A stretch of 64,000 bases of DNA from Aquificaceae bacterium (GTDB taxonomy: Bacteria > Aquificota > Aquificia > Aquificales > Aquificaceae): positions 1-64,000 of the forward strand of contig JBBFKQ010000007.1 in NCBI GenBank assembly GCA_037481935.1, read 5' to 3'. Position 1 is the first letter of the stretch. Every line of letters starts with the position of its first letter. Below the pieces are notes generated by a model. It saw only the letters and a program-made list of their open reading frames with translations. It made no database searches and was not told the origin of the DNA. Shown in pieces: positions 11,469 through 20,289 of the stretch. Made by a program: the position numbers and the translations under genes.

Positions 11469-12667
11469 TAGCCCTGATGATACTCTTCTTATGTGGTCTT
11501 TCCTTCTCTCAGGAAGTAATAACCCTTGATTACAAAAAGGTGTATGAGCTTGCACTCAAAAACAACAGGGAGCTTCAGAGGCTAAGGCATCAGATAAATG
11601 CCCTTGACATAGACTATCAGCTGGCACAGAAATACTACCTTCCAGTAATCTACGCCGGAGCATCTCTGCTCTATGACTTTGATAAGAGGGACACAAAGAC
11701 AGATGTGAACCTTACAGTAATAAGCACCCTCTACGAGTTCCAGCGGACAAAGTCAAGGATAGAGCTCTCAAAAATAAGGAGAGATGTGGCACAGCTTATG
11801 CTACAGCAACTAAACATGGATATACAGCTGAGGATAATAAGGCTCTTTGTAGAAGCCCATCTATACAGGAAACTTACCGAAGTAAAGAGGGAAGAGATGG
11901 CAATAGCCTATGTGCGTTTCGACAGGGCGAGGGAGAGAAGGGAACTAGGGCTCGCCACAGACCACGAAGTTTTCAGGCTTGAAAGCATCTACAGGGAAAA
12001 GAGGGCAGAACTCTTCTATGCACAGCATATGTATAACCATACCCTTCTTCAGATAAAGGAGCTTGCGGGCATACCTTACGAAACATTAATTCAACTTGAG
12101 GACCTTCCCTCAAAGAATTTGGAAAGGCTCTTGGAACCTTTCCCGGAACTAATGAAGGAGGCGCTCCAGAGAAACACGAGCCTGAGAGTAAAGGACTTAG
12201 AGCTTAAAGGTTATGAAGAAGACATAAGAGTTGCAAAACAGGTAATATCACCAAGGCTTAACCTGAGAATATCCACAGACAGGAGCGGGATTGAGCTTTT
12301 CACACCCATCTACGACGCAGGCAGGCAATACAGAGTTGACTATTTTTCCTCACTGAAGAGGTCTGCCCAGGCTGAAAGAGAGAGCATTGAGGCAAACATT
12401 AGGCTGATATTTTCCTCCGCACCCTACGAGTGGGAGTTCCTCAAAGCCAGACTTACCGAAGCTCTCACAAAGGACAGGTATGCTGAGGAGAACCTTACCC
12501 TTAGAAGGTCTGAATACGAGCTGGAGCTTGCCTTTGACCTTGGCTATGCCATGGCAGAGAAAAGCGAGGCGGAAAGACAGGTTATGGAAGCCCGCTACAG
12601 ATTGATACTCTTCTGGGCAAAGCTCCTGAGCCTTGCGGGGCATGAGCCCTTCAGGGTTCTGGAGTAA
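11465..12667 (+). CDS. TolC-family outer-membrane protein
   Basis: A 400-residue exported protein (signal MIALMILFLCGLSFS) made of long amphipathic helices typical of outer-membrane efflux proteins, including the repeated helix-barrel pattern LALKNNRELQRLRHQINALD ... YLPVIYAGASLLYDF. No inner-membrane or adaptor subunit of a pump is adjacent, so the partner is unknown. It overlaps the thioredoxin-like gene by 4 nt. Confidence 0.8.
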   Translation: MIALMILFLCGLSFSQEVITLDYKKVYELALKNNRELQRLRHQINALDIDYQLAQKYYLPVIYAGASLLYDFDKRDTKTDVNLTVISTLYEFQRTKSRIELSKIRRDVAQLMLQQLNMDIQLRIIRLFVEAHLYRKLTEVKREEMAIAYVRFDRARERRELGLATDHEVFRLESIYREKRAELFYAQHMYNHTLLQIKELAGIPYETLIQLEDLPSKNLERLLEPFPELMKEALQRNTSLRVKDLELKGYEEDIRVAKQVISPRLNLRISTDRSGIELFTPIYDAGRQYRVDYFSSLKRSAQAERESIEANIRLIFSSAPYEWEFLKARLTEALTKDRYAEENLTLRRSEYELELAFDLGYAMAEKSEAERQVMEARYRLILFWAKLLSLAGHEPFRVLE

Positions 12668-12690
12668 TATATTTATGATGGAGGTTTGTT

Positions 12691-13527
12691 ATGAATGAAG
12701 TATCTCTCTTTATAGCCTTTACCGCAGGACTGCTATCTTTTCTTTCTCCCTGCGTTCTGCCCATAATCCCAGGGTATATATCTTACATATCAGGTATTGG
12801 AGCACAGGAAATAAGGGAAAGAGGTGGCTTTAGCCAGAAAGCATTTATTGCCTCTGTCCTTTTTGTTGTGGGCTTTTCTGTTGTTTTTACGCTGATGGGA
12901 GCAACCGCCACGGGTATAGGCGGGCTGCTGAGAGAGTATCAGGATTACATAGCAAGGATTGGAGGTGGTCTTGTAGTGTTCTTTGGTCTGCACTTTGCAG
13001 GGGTTTTGCTGAGACCAAACTTTCTGAAAGAGCTCGCAGGCGTGTCTGCCCTCATACTTGCCCTGTTCTTTCTTGGTATAATGCCTCAAAAAATTCTCTT
13101 TGACCTTCTTGGTATTATACTGATAGTTGCCTTTCTTTACTTCTTTGGACTACATGAAACACTATACAGACAGCTCAGAAGGGAAATGAAAGGCAGTGTT
13201 TCTGGCTTTGGTGCCCTTCTCGTGGGGATGCTCTTTGCCTTTGGATGGAGTCCATGCATAGGTCCGGTGCTTGGCTCAATCCTGCTCTACGCAAGCCAGC
13301 AGGAAACTGCACTTCAGGGTGCAAGCCTGCTCTTTGCCTACTCCATGGGTATGGGTATTCCATTCCTTGTTGCTGGCGGTCTTCTCTCAGCCTTTCTTGG
13401 TTTTGTAAAAAGCTTTGGAAAGTTTTTCGGTATAGTGGAGGTTGTGGGTGGAGTGCTTCTTGTGCTTCTGGGCCTTTTGCTCACTACTGGCAAGCTGGCG
13501 GAGATATCCCTTCTGTTGGGTGCTTAG
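12691..13527 (+). CDS. ccdA: cytochrome c biogenesis protein CcdA
   Basis: Inner-membrane thiol carrier that passes electrons from cytoplasmic thioredoxin to periplasmic partners. Six to eight membrane segments are visible. The paired redox cysteines are in LSPCVLPIIPGYISYISG (segment 1) and GWSPCIGPVLGSILLY (segment 4). A GGAGG lies 8 nt before the ATG. The periplasmic thioredoxin-like protein at 10968 is a natural partner. Confidence 0.93.
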   Translation: MNEVSLFIAFTAGLLSFLSPCVLPIIPGYISYISGIGAQEIRERGGFSQKAFIASVLFVVGFSVVFTLMGATATGIGGLLREYQDYIARIGGGLVVFFGLHFAGVLLRPNFLKELAGVSALILALFFLGIMPQKILFDLLGIILIVAFLYFFGLHETLYRQLRREMKGSVSGFGALLVGMLFAFGWSPCIGPVLGSILLYASQQETALQGASLLFAYSMGMGIPFLVAGGLLSAFLGFVKSFGKFFGIVEVVGGVLLVLLGLLLTTGKLAEISLLLGA

Positions 13528-14136
13528 ATGCTCCTTCTCGTTGACTACGGAATGGGAAACCTCAGGAGCGTTTCAAAAGCCCTTGAAAAGGTGGGCTTTA
13601 GCGTTAAGATAAGCTCGGAGCCTGAGGATGTAAAAAGTGCGGACATTCTCGTCCTTCCGGGGGTGGGTGCCTTCAGGGATGCTATGGAAAACCTCAGAAG
13701 GCTTGGGCTTCTGAAGGAAATACTCAGGCACATAGAGAAGGGAAAGCCCTACATGGGCATATGCCTTGGACTTCAGCTACTCTTTGAGAGAAGCTACGAG
13801 TTTGGAGAGACTGAGGGCTTTGGGGTTCTTGAGGGTGAGGTAGTTCTTCTGCCCACAAAGGTCAAGGTGCCACACATAGGATGGAATCAGCTCTGGAAAA
13901 GGAAGCACTCTGATATACTTGAGGGTATAAGAGAAGGAGAATACTTTTACTTTGTTCATTCATACCATGTTTTACCAAGAAGGAGTGATGTGGTGCTCAC
14001 CACTACCGATTACGGTGTTGACTTTGTCTCCTCCGTGGAGTATGCAAACATCTTTGCAGTCCAGTTTCATCCAGAAAAAAGTCAGAAGGCAGGGCTAAGG
14101 CTTCTTGAAAACTTCAGAAGGAGATTTTATGGCTAG
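13528..14136 (+). CDS. hisH: imidazole glycerol phosphate synthase, glutaminase subunit
   Basis: Supplies ammonia to HisF in histidine synthesis. A class I glutamine amidotransferase of 202 residues: oxyanion region DYGMGNLRSV, nucleophile cysteine in YMGICLGLQLLF, and the His/Glu pair in VQFHPEKSQKAG. hisF is not in the window. Its end overlaps pyrF by 8 nt. Confidence 0.96.
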   Translation: MLLLVDYGMGNLRSVSKALEKVGFSVKISSEPEDVKSADILVLPGVGAFRDAMENLRRLGLLKEILRHIEKGKPYMGICLGLQLLFERSYEFGETEGFGVLEGEVVLLPTKVKVPHIGWNQLWKRKHSDILEGIREGEYFYFVHSYHVLPRRSDVVLTTTDYGVDFVSSVEYANIFAVQFHPEKSQKAGLRLLENFRRRFYG

Positions 14137-14800
14137 GCTGTGCGTGGCTCTCGATACAAACCTTCAGCAGGCTAAAGACCTTGTAAAGGCTCTCAGGGGC
14201 TATCCGGTTATCTTCAAGGTAGGCTACAAACTCTTCATCTGCCATCACAGGGCCATAACGGACAGCATAAAGGAGGAGGGCTTTGAGCTCTTCCTTGACC
14301 TCAAGCTACACGATATTCCCAACACTGTAAAGGAAGGGGTCCTCTCTGCAAAGGACCTGGGTGCAGACTATCTGACCCTTCATGCCTCCTCTGGCAGGCA
14401 GGCTCTCAGGTCTGCAGTGGAGGTAAAAGGGAGGCTGAAACTGCTCGGGGTAACACTGTTGACGAGCCTTGGGGAAGAGGATTTCAGGGACATTGGACTT
14501 TGCAGGAGCAGAGAGGAGCAGGTCTTGCAAATGGCAGAGCTTGCCCTCGATGAAGGTCTTGATGGAATAGTCTGTTCTGGTAAGGAGGTAGGCTATCTCA
14601 AGGAAAAGATACTCAAACCTTTTCTTGCGGTTGTGCCCGGTGTGAGGCTTGAGGGCGAGCCTGCCGAGGACCAGAAGAGGGTGGTAAGCCTTGAAGAGGC
14701 CCTGCAGGCTGGTGCTGACATTATAGTTATGGGAAGGAGCATACTGAGGGCGGACAACCCGGTGAAGAGGGTTGACGAAATACTTCTCAGGCTCACATAG
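14129..14800 (+). CDS. pyrF: orotidine 5'-phosphate decarboxylase
   Basis: Last step of UMP synthesis. The catalytic Lys/Asp motif is LFLDLKLHDIPNTVKEG, and the phosphate-binding loop is DIIVMGRSILRADNPV near the end. It has 223 residues from ATG 14129. That ATG is inside the hisH stop region, which is why it is preferred to an upstream TTG (14105). Confidence 0.96.
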   Translation: MARLCVALDTNLQQAKDLVKALRGYPVIFKVGYKLFICHHRAITDSIKEEGFELFLDLKLHDIPNTVKEGVLSAKDLGADYLTLHASSGRQALRSAVEVKGRLKLLGVTLLTSLGEEDFRDIGLCRSREEQVLQMAELALDEGLDGIVCSGKEVGYLKEKILKPFLAVVPGVRLEGEPAEDQKRVVSLEEALQAGADIIVMGRSILRADNPVKRVDEILLRLT

Positions 14801-14802
14801 AA

Positions 14803-15456
14803 TTAGCAGAGCACACCTGCCAGTCTCAAAGCCTCTTCCCTCTGCAGGCATGTGGCACAGACCCCGCAGGGCGGCTCCGTTCCCATGTAGCAGGAGTAGG
14901 TCTTTTCAAAGGGAACTCCAAGCTCTTTTCCAAGCCTTGCTATGTCTGCTTTGCTCATTCCCAGAAAGGGTGCGTATACATGAATTCTTCTCCTTGTCTT
15001 TGCCACATGGGCTGAGCCTGCGTTTATGGCTGATTCCATGGCAGCTATAAACTCCGGTCTGCAGTCGGGATAGGGGGTGTCAAGAGCATGCACCCCTATG
15101 GCTATGTGCTCTATCCCAAGGCTGTCGGCAAAAGAGCTGGCAATAGCGAGAAAGACCAGATTTCTCATGGGCACGTTAGTGGCGGGCACCTCTTGAGTGT
15201 ATTCTCCTCTCGGCACCTCGGGTCCTCCCTCAAGCAGGGCTGAACCCTTTATCAGTCTGTAGTGGGGCACTTCTACGATGATATGCTCCCTCACCCCTGC
15301 AAGCCATCCCAGCTCCTCTGCGTATTTGAGCTCTACCCTGTGTCTCTGTCCGTAGTCAAAAGAAAGGGCATAGACCTCTTCAAACTCCTTTCTGCACAGC
15401 CACAGGAGTGTGGCACTGTCCATCCCACCAGACAGGAGAACTATAACCTTTTTCAT
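14803..15456 (-). CDS. queC: 7-cyano-7-deazaguanine synthase QueC
   Basis: Converts 7-carboxy-7-deazaguanine to preQ0. The PP-loop is LLSGGMDSATLLWL at the N-terminus, and four zinc cysteines lie at the C-terminus (CYMGTEPPCGVCATC). ATG 15456 gives 217 residues; a longer reading would run into the tRNA. The start lies only 7 nt downstream of tRNA-Leu, so the tRNA and queC may share a transcript. It converges with pyrF with 2 nt between stops. Confidence 0.95.
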   Translation of the reverse strand: MKKVIVLLSGGMDSATLLWLCRKEFEEVYALSFDYGQRHRVELKYAEELGWLAGVREHIIVEVPHYRLIKGSALLEGGPEVPRGEYTQEVPATNVPMRNLVFLAIASSFADSLGIEHIAIGVHALDTPYPDCRPEFIAAMESAINAGSAHVAKTRRRIHVYAPFLGMSKADIARLGKELGVPFEKTYSCYMGTEPPCGVCATCLQREEALRLAGVLC

Positions 15457-15463
15457 AGCTCTA

Positions 15464-15547
15464 TGCCGGAGGCGGGAGTCGAACCCGCACGCCCTCACGG
15501 GCGGGGGATTTTGAATCCCCTGCGTCTGCCAGTTCCGCCACTCCGGC
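15464..15547 (-). tRNA. tRNA-Leu (CAA)
   Basis: On the minus strand the acceptor arms GCCGGAG/CTCCGGC pair, the T arm GCGGGTTCGACTCCCGC is intact, and the anticodon loop TTCAAAA reads CAA. A long variable arm (class II) fits leucine. CCA is not encoded. The first base of the tRNA lies 29 bp from the left end of the prophage. Confidence 0.95.
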
Positions 15548-15567
15548 TGAGGATAAAATTATATGCC

Positions 15568-15576
15568 ATGGAAAGA
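15568..15576 (+). pseudogene. 5' stub of a disrupted HEPN (HepT-like) toxin gene
   Basis: ATG GAA AGA (MER) directly abuts the prophage end, with an AT-rich promoter-like stretch (TAAAAT at 15554-15559) just before it. Many HEPN toxins begin M-E-R-x-x-D-W. The matching 3' part lies on the other side of the prophage (38499-38596). Nine bases alone are weak evidence; the call rests on that 3' remnant and on position. Confidence 0.4.
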
Positions 15577-15922
15577 TGTAATTTTGCAGAAATTCTGCAA
15601 CAACCCCCCTCTCTCAGAGCCTTAATTATAAAGCACTTGACGAATTTCTGAAAAATTTTTTGAGGGTGTTTTTAAAGTTTTTCAGAAATTCTGCAACACT
15701 CCCGCATTTTCTGAAAGCCTTGCTATTCCTTACTTTTCTGCTTTCTATGACTTTTTTAGGTCTGGCAGATTATATTAACAATCTCAAAGAATACAAAAAA
15801 TTCTCGTCGCAAGAAAAATTTGTATTCTCCCTCCCCCCACCAACCCCCCCTCGCATTCTCAAAGATTATGCAAAATTGCAATCATTGCAAAAATGCATAT
15901 TCTCCTTCCCACCCTCCCGTGA
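15577..15922 (+). repeat. left terminal inverted-repeat region (attL)
   Basis: This matches the right end (37967-38498) in inverted orientation in blocks: 15577-15606 (30 bp, perfect), about 15619-15640, and about 15677-15782 (about 105 bp, essentially perfect). A C-rich/AT-rich block at about 15816-15922 also matches. Three transposase-site-like copies lie at 15584-15600 (perfect palindrome TTGCAGAAATTCTGCAA), 15642-15663 and 15678-15698. Confidence 0.85.
15829..15850 (-). other. potential G-quadruplex in the left end
   Basis: C runs of 3, 6, 2 and 7 on the plus strand give four or more G runs on the minus strand. The same motif in inverted orientation is in the right end (38039-38060). Confidence 0.4.
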
Positions 15923-15926
15923 AGTT

Positions 15927-16931
15927 TTGAAGCTCTTCTCAGACTGGCTTGAGACTATAACTCCAGAGGACAGAGACCTTATCAGAAAGTTTGAAAGCTT
16001 TGTGCGTCAGAAAGCACAGGAAGAAGGCTTTGAGATAGAAGGTGAGCCAGCCCGAGTTCTTGCCGAGCTTGTAAAAGATACCAGCGAGACTATGCGAAGG
16101 CTATTAGATGCAGGGGTTGACAGCTGGGAAGTAGCAGAAAAAGCCCTGACAGGGCTTCAGTTCATGCAAGAGTTGTCAGCAAGGGCAAAGAGAGTATGGC
16201 TGGAAAAGGCTAAAAGAAAATGGGAGGAGCTAAGGCAAGAGCAACACAGGAAGAGGATACTGGAAGAGTTAATCCTGCAAAAAGCAGAGGAGACTTTAAA
16301 AGATTACAGATACATTTTCTCAAGCTGGAATAATCTGGCACACGAGCTAAGACGCTACAACGAGCTTAGGGAGGTGGTGGAGAGTGATATAAGAGAGGTT
16401 CTCATAAAGCATGCGGACAGGCTAACGGAAATATATAACCAAGTCCCCGAAGTTCCAGAGGAAGTATTTTGGGGGCTTGTGGAGGATGTTCTGGAGGACT
16501 GGACAACAAGGACGGTAAGCTTTGAGGAAGCAAGGGAAGAACTATATAAGAGAGGATACAGACTGCCATACAGCCTTTACTCGCAGTATGTAGCAAAAAG
16601 AAATAAACAATTAGAAGCCGTATCTTCTTCACCCCCCTCCTCCTCTGAATTGGCAGGCTCCCAGCCTGCCCTTTCTACAGAGCCTGACTGGTCTGATTGG
16701 GGCGGTCCAGAGTGGAAGGAAGCAGAATCATCTAAAAGCAAGAAGTCTCAGAAGCCAGAGAAAGGTTTTGACCTCAATAAGGAAATAGACGAAGCCATAG
16801 AGCTTGCAGCCACGGCTCTTGCAGTATATCTAACGAAGCTCTCTCCAGACGAATGGGAGGAATACGTGTGGAAGCCCTTTACTGAGAAGATGATGTCGCT
16901 TTTAGAAAGTGTAAGAAGGAGACACAGATGA
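15927..16931 (+). CDS. unknown helical prophage protein upstream of transposase
   Basis: I do not recognise this protein. It is almost entirely helical and charged, with coiled-coil stretches (AKRKWEELRQEQHRKRILEE), a Ser/Pro-rich linker (SSSPPSSSELAGSQP) and a basic C-terminus. The frame is open upstream to TTG 15660, but that part is the inverted-repeat DNA also found at the right end, where the frame is broken, so TTG 15927 (334 residues) is a better guess; an ATG start lies later. It overlaps the transposase by 4 nt, so it is probably co-translated with it. In Mu this position holds the repressor/ner genes, but no HTH is evident here. Confidence 0.65.
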   Translation: MKLFSDWLETITPEDRDLIRKFESFVRQKAQEEGFEIEGEPARVLAELVKDTSETMRRLLDAGVDSWEVAEKALTGLQFMQELSARAKRVWLEKAKRKWEELRQEQHRKRILEELILQKAEETLKDYRYIFSSWNNLAHELRRYNELREVVESDIREVLIKHADRLTEIYNQVPEVPEEVFWGLVEDVLEDWTTRTVSFEEAREELYKRGYRLPYSLYSQYVAKRNKQLEAVSSSPPSSSELAGSQPALSTEPDWSDWGGPEWKEAESSKSKKSQKPEKGFDLNKEIDEAIELAATALAVYLTKLSPDEWEEYVWKPFTEKMMSLLESVRRRHR

Positions 16932-18313
16932 AGCTAAGGGCAATACAACTTTACCTGCAGGGTTTTTCTGTATCACAGATAGCAAAACTCCTGAAGCACA
17001 ACAGGGCAACGATATACAGATGGATAAAAGGCTTGCCACAGAAGAGGAGGGGAAGACAGAGGAAAGTGCGTGAGATACCAAACGAGCTTATAGAGAAGCT
17101 TAAAGCCTTGCTGCTTGATGTTAACGAAGAAAAAGGCAGGAAAAGGACGCATTCTCTCAGACGAATATACCACCTTCTGGAGCTTGATTTAAGGCTTGTA
17201 GGCATAAACTCTCTTGCAAGTTTTTACAGGCTTGTGGAAGACTTCGTAAAAAGTGAGTGGGGAAGTTGGGAAAGGTTAGAAGTTGCAAGGAGGGGAATTA
17301 AGGAAGCTCCGAAGGTTTCGAAGGGTAAAGTGCAAAGAGAAAAGGGCTTGGTGGAGATAGACGCAACGGGCTATGTGTTTGCAGGAAAGCAATGCTCTAT
17401 CCTCTTTGCTCTTGAGCTTTACTCCATGAGGATTTTGGGCTTTTACACGGTAGAAAACAAAGAAAAGAATGCCACGCACTACAACAAAGCCTTCTCCAGT
17501 CTCGATGTTGCTAAGTTTATGTTTCAGTTGTTTTTAAGACACGGCGTCCCCAAGGCAGTAAAAACGGACAATGAAAAAATTCCTACCTCTGAACATATCA
17601 CAAGGGCTTTGAAAGAACTCGGAGTTGAAATTCGCAGGACAAAGCCTTATCAGGCAAACCAGAAGCTTATAGAACGGGTCATCAGAGAGCTAAAAGACAT
17701 AGCAAGAACTATCAAAGCAGGGAGTATAAACGACCTGATAAGTCTTGCGATAAACACATACAACCGCACTGCACACAACTTTGAACACTTCCAGAAGCCA
17801 GTTGCACCTGCAGAGGTTGAATTGCAAGGATTTAGTGAGGTAGACGAAGGCAGACTTCGCAAAGCCTTTGCAGAGAGGTTTGAGAGGACAATTCGCAATC
17901 ACACCATCACAATAGACAACCTGAGATATGAGTTTTACTTACCGCAGGAAGAAAAAGAGCTTGGCAGAGATAAGAACGCTCCCAGAGTCATATGTCTGCG
18001 GGACATAGAGGACATAACAAAGCTTGAGGTGTATGCTTCCTCGGGAGAGTTTCTCGGCTATGCAAGACTTGTATCAACCGAACTGCCTTCACTTGACCCA
18101 GTGGAATACAAACAGCATAAGCAGAAAAGTAAGAGGGTGGAGAAGAGGGAGGAGAAGCTACGGGAGGAACTTCGTGAGTTACAGGAAGCCCGTATATCTG
18201 AGACGCAAGAGGAAGACATTCTTTGCTTGCTATCAAGCCCTGCTCCAGAGCCTGAGCCTCAAGGGGTTCAGGAAGAGGAGTGGGACATTCTAAAAATTTA
18301 CGAAGGAGGGTAA
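16928..18313 (+). CDS. MuA-like DDE transposase
   Basis: Catalyses strand transfer of the prophage ends. The 461 residues show an N-terminal helix-turn-helix (LYLQGFSVSQIAKLLKHNRA, then TIYRWIKGL), an integrase core with the DDE residues in LVEIDATGYVFAGKQ, AVKTDNEKIPTSEHI and NQKLIERVIRELKDIAR, a Mu-type beta-barrel segment, and a charged C-terminal tail (KRVEKREEKLREELRELQEA) where MuA binds MuB. It is shorter than MuA and has a single visible DNA-binding HTH. It is followed 3 nt later by the ATPase gene. Confidence 0.92.
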   Translation: MKLRAIQLYLQGFSVSQIAKLLKHNRATIYRWIKGLPQKRRGRQRKVREIPNELIEKLKALLLDVNEEKGRKRTHSLRRIYHLLELDLRLVGINSLASFYRLVEDFVKSEWGSWERLEVARRGIKEAPKVSKGKVQREKGLVEIDATGYVFAGKQCSILFALELYSMRILGFYTVENKEKNATHYNKAFSSLDVAKFMFQLFLRHGVPKAVKTDNEKIPTSEHITRALKELGVEIRRTKPYQANQKLIERVIRELKDIARTIKAGSINDLISLAINTYNRTAHNFEHFQKPVAPAEVELQGFSEVDEGRLRKAFAERFERTIRNHTITIDNLRYEFYLPQEEKELGRDKNAPRVICLRDIEDITKLEVYASSGEFLGYARLVSTELPSLDPVEYKQHKQKSKRVEKREEKLREELRELQEARISETQEEDILCLLSSPAPEPEPQGVQEEEWDILKIYEGG

Positions 18314-18316
18314 AAC

Positions 18317-19006
18317 ATGGTGCATGCAGAACAGGTTTTAAGAGGAGTAGTTAACACGCTCAGGCAGATAAGAGAGCAAACAGGCTCACCCGTGCATGCC
18401 CTCGTATGGGGTGTATGGGGCAACGGCAAGACTTTTTCTGCAAAAGCTATTGCAAGAGAAAACAGAGATGTGTTTTACTACAAAGTGCCAGCCGAGGAAA
18501 TTACAGCGAGCAAACTGGTAAAAGGCATAAGCCTTGCCTGCGGGGCTGGTATGAGGCAGACGAAGGAGGCTACTCTTGACCTGTTAAAGTTCACCATAGC
18601 CACACTACAAATCAAGCCAATCGTCGTTATAGATGAAGCACAGAGGGGTTTAAAAAGAGCATTGCTCCTGAACGAGCTAAAAGACCTTGCAGAAGACACA
18701 GACACACATCTTAGCTACATTTTCCTCGGAGACCAGAGCCTGCCAAAGGTTGTGCAGTCTACTCCTCATAGCATATACAGGAGAGTGGTTATCAGAAAGG
18801 AGCTTGAGCAGATAACAAAAGAGACAATAGAGCATGCACTGAGAGAGAAGAAAGTAAGCGGAGATGTGGAGGTTTTCTACAAACTCGCGAAGGACAGAGG
18901 CTGGACAACTCTGGATATCTATTTTATCGCAAGCATCCTTCAGAAGCTAAAGGCGGAAGCTACAGAGGAAAACATCATAAAAGCATCAAAAACCCTCGGG
19001 AGGTAG
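18317..19006 (+). CDS. MuB-like transposition ATPase
   Basis: An AAA+ ATPase (229 residues) expected to bind target DNA and activate the transposase. Walker A is VWGVWGNGKTFSAKA (about residue 30) and Walker B is KPIVVIDEAQRGLKR; a sensor-like FLGDQSLPK follows. Size and position directly after the transposase match Mu gpB and TnsC/TniB-type partners. Confidence 0.88.
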   Translation: MVHAEQVLRGVVNTLRQIREQTGSPVHALVWGVWGNGKTFSAKAIARENRDVFYYKVPAEEITASKLVKGISLACGAGMRQTKEATLDLLKFTIATLQIKPIVVIDEAQRGLKRALLLNELKDLAEDTDTHLSYIFLGDQSLPKVVQSTPHSIYRRVVIRKELEQITKETIEHALREKKVSGDVEVFYKLAKDRGWTTLDIYFIASILQKLKAEATEENIIKASKTLGR

Positions 19007-19008
19007 GC

Positions 19009-19554
19009 ATGTATACGGACGGCATGGTCTGGGCTGAAATGCTGAAGTTAAAAGTCTTCAGACCTGAGGACGTTGTAAATTCTCTCAATCCGCCACCTGG
19101 CCCGATGAGAAAGTGGGTAAAGCAGAAAGTCCACTCTCTCATATCCGCACAGGTGAGAGATGGGCTTTTAAGGCGTATTGTAGAAAACCCGCCCGTTTTT
19201 GCTACACTGCATGCGGAAGAGGAAGATATACAGAGAATTATGAAATCCTGCCAGGTGTGTGGGAAGTTTTTCATCCCAAACCGTTCGGACAATCTGTATT
19301 GCTCCCCCACCTGCAGAATGCAGGTAAAGCAGGAAAGAACAAGGCGTATAAGAAAGGCCAGGGGCGTAGGAACAATAAAGAAAAAGTGGACGCAGGAGGA
19401 GATAAAAAGGCTTGAAGAACTGGTCCACCGCCCTGCAAAGCCAGGGGAGATAAGAATGGCGGCAGATGAACTTGGCAGAAGCATCGAGGCAGTAAGGAGC
19501 AAGCTTAAGGAACTAAAACGCTCAGAAGGAGGTGAAAAACATGCGCAAGTGTAA
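19009..19554 (+). CDS. zinc-ribbon / Myb-like HTH prophage protein
   Basis: Unknown function. A four-cysteine zinc ribbon is visible near residues 81-105 (CQVCGKFF ... LYCSPTCRMQV), followed by a basic stretch and a SANT/Myb-like helix set (KKWTQEEIKRLEELVHRP ... AADELGRSIEAVRSKLKEL). This suggests nucleic-acid binding, possibly regulation of early genes. It starts 2 nt after the ATPase gene and overlaps the next gene by 14 nt. Confidence 0.72.
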   Translation: MYTDGMVWAEMLKLKVFRPEDVVNSLNPPPGPMRKWVKQKVHSLISAQVRDGLLRRIVENPPVFATLHAEEEDIQRIMKSCQVCGKFFIPNRSDNLYCSPTCRMQVKQERTRRIRKARGVGTIKKKWTQEEIKRLEELVHRPAKPGEIRMAADELGRSIEAVRSKLKELKRSEGGEKHAQV

Positions 19555-20047
19555 AACTCTACTGAGACAACTTGAGCAAGTTCTTGAAAGCAAAACAGGG
19601 CAAGAAGCTTACAAAAGGCTCACGAAGATAGTTGAGGAACTGAGGCAATATATCCAATTTCACGAGGAGAGGGCAGAACGGTATGGCAAAAGCATACAAC
19701 ATCTTATGGGGTGGTATATAAAGTTGTGGAACGGCACTCCTCCAGAAAGCTTTGGCTATAGCAAATGGCAGGATAGGGTAGGCAAAGCATTAAGGGAGTT
19801 GATACAGATATACGAACAAAACGGACTTGGGGTAGAGGACATAAAAAAGGATTACGAAGAGTTTAGAAGACTAAAAGAAGGCTATCTAAAAGGGGACGGC
19901 TCTATAACATGGTTCAGAACAGTCCTGCCAAGAATAAAACGGACACACCGAGAAAGTGGAAAGTGGGTATCCCCAGAAAACACTCGGGGGCTTGACTACT
20001 ACATGGATGACATAGATGACATGCCCGACTGGGCAGAGGAGGGGTAA
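19541..20047 (+). CDS. unknown helical prophage protein
   Basis: 168 residues from ATG 19541, which has AGGAGG 8 nt upstream; an in-frame GTG at 19532 is less well placed. Mostly helical, with a conserved-looking block (NGTPPESFGYSKWQDRVGKA) and an acidic C-terminus (DDIDDMPDWAEEG). Because it precedes a DnaC/IstB-like ATPase with one small gene between, a role in replication (helicase-loading partner) is possible. A Gam-like nuclease inhibitor is another guess by position. Neither is shown by a motif. Confidence 0.65.
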   Translation: MRKCKTLLRQLEQVLESKTGQEAYKRLTKIVEELRQYIQFHEERAERYGKSIQHLMGWYIKLWNGTPPESFGYSKWQDRVGKALRELIQIYEQNGLGVEDIKKDYEEFRRLKEGYLKGDGSITWFRTVLPRIKRTHRESGKWVSPENTRGLDYYMDDIDDMPDWAEEG

Positions 20048-20049
20048 GG

Positions 20050-20289
20050 ATGAGAGCTAATAGGCAGGAGATGATAGAGCTGGCTAAAAGAATTCACAGG
20101 ACACTTGACAGTATAGAAGAAATGTTGAGAGAGGAGTTTGGGGATGACTATGCAATACTGAAAACGGTTGTTCTAAGACTTACAGCACTGAGGGGTAAAG
20201 CTGGGGCAGAGCGAGTTAGCACAAAACAATCTGCTCTGAAAACTGCGCAACAACTAAAAGAGGAGGTAAAGGAATGGTTAGGGCGGTAA
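20050..20289 (+). CDS. small helical prophage protein
   Basis: 79 residues, unknown function, predicted as two or three helices with no cysteine or membrane segment. It starts 2 nt after the preceding stop and overlaps the DnaC-like gene by 16 nt, so it belongs to the same translational unit. Confidence 0.6.
   Translation: MRANRQEMIELAKRIHRTLDSIEEMLREEFGDDYAILKTVVLRLTALRGKAGAERVSTKQSALKTAQQLKEEVKEWLGR

Noticed and set aside
15464-15606. tRNA gene as attachment site of an integrase-type prophage
   Set aside because: The element has no tyrosine or serine integrase, no repeat of the tRNA 3' end, and TG...CA inverted ends with a DDE transposase. The tRNA is simply a neighbour.
15660-15926. N-terminal extension of the left-end prophage protein with a hydrophobic segment
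   Set aside because: The extension is encoded entirely by the inverted-repeat DNA. The same DNA at the right end has a broken frame, so it is conserved as DNA and not as protein.
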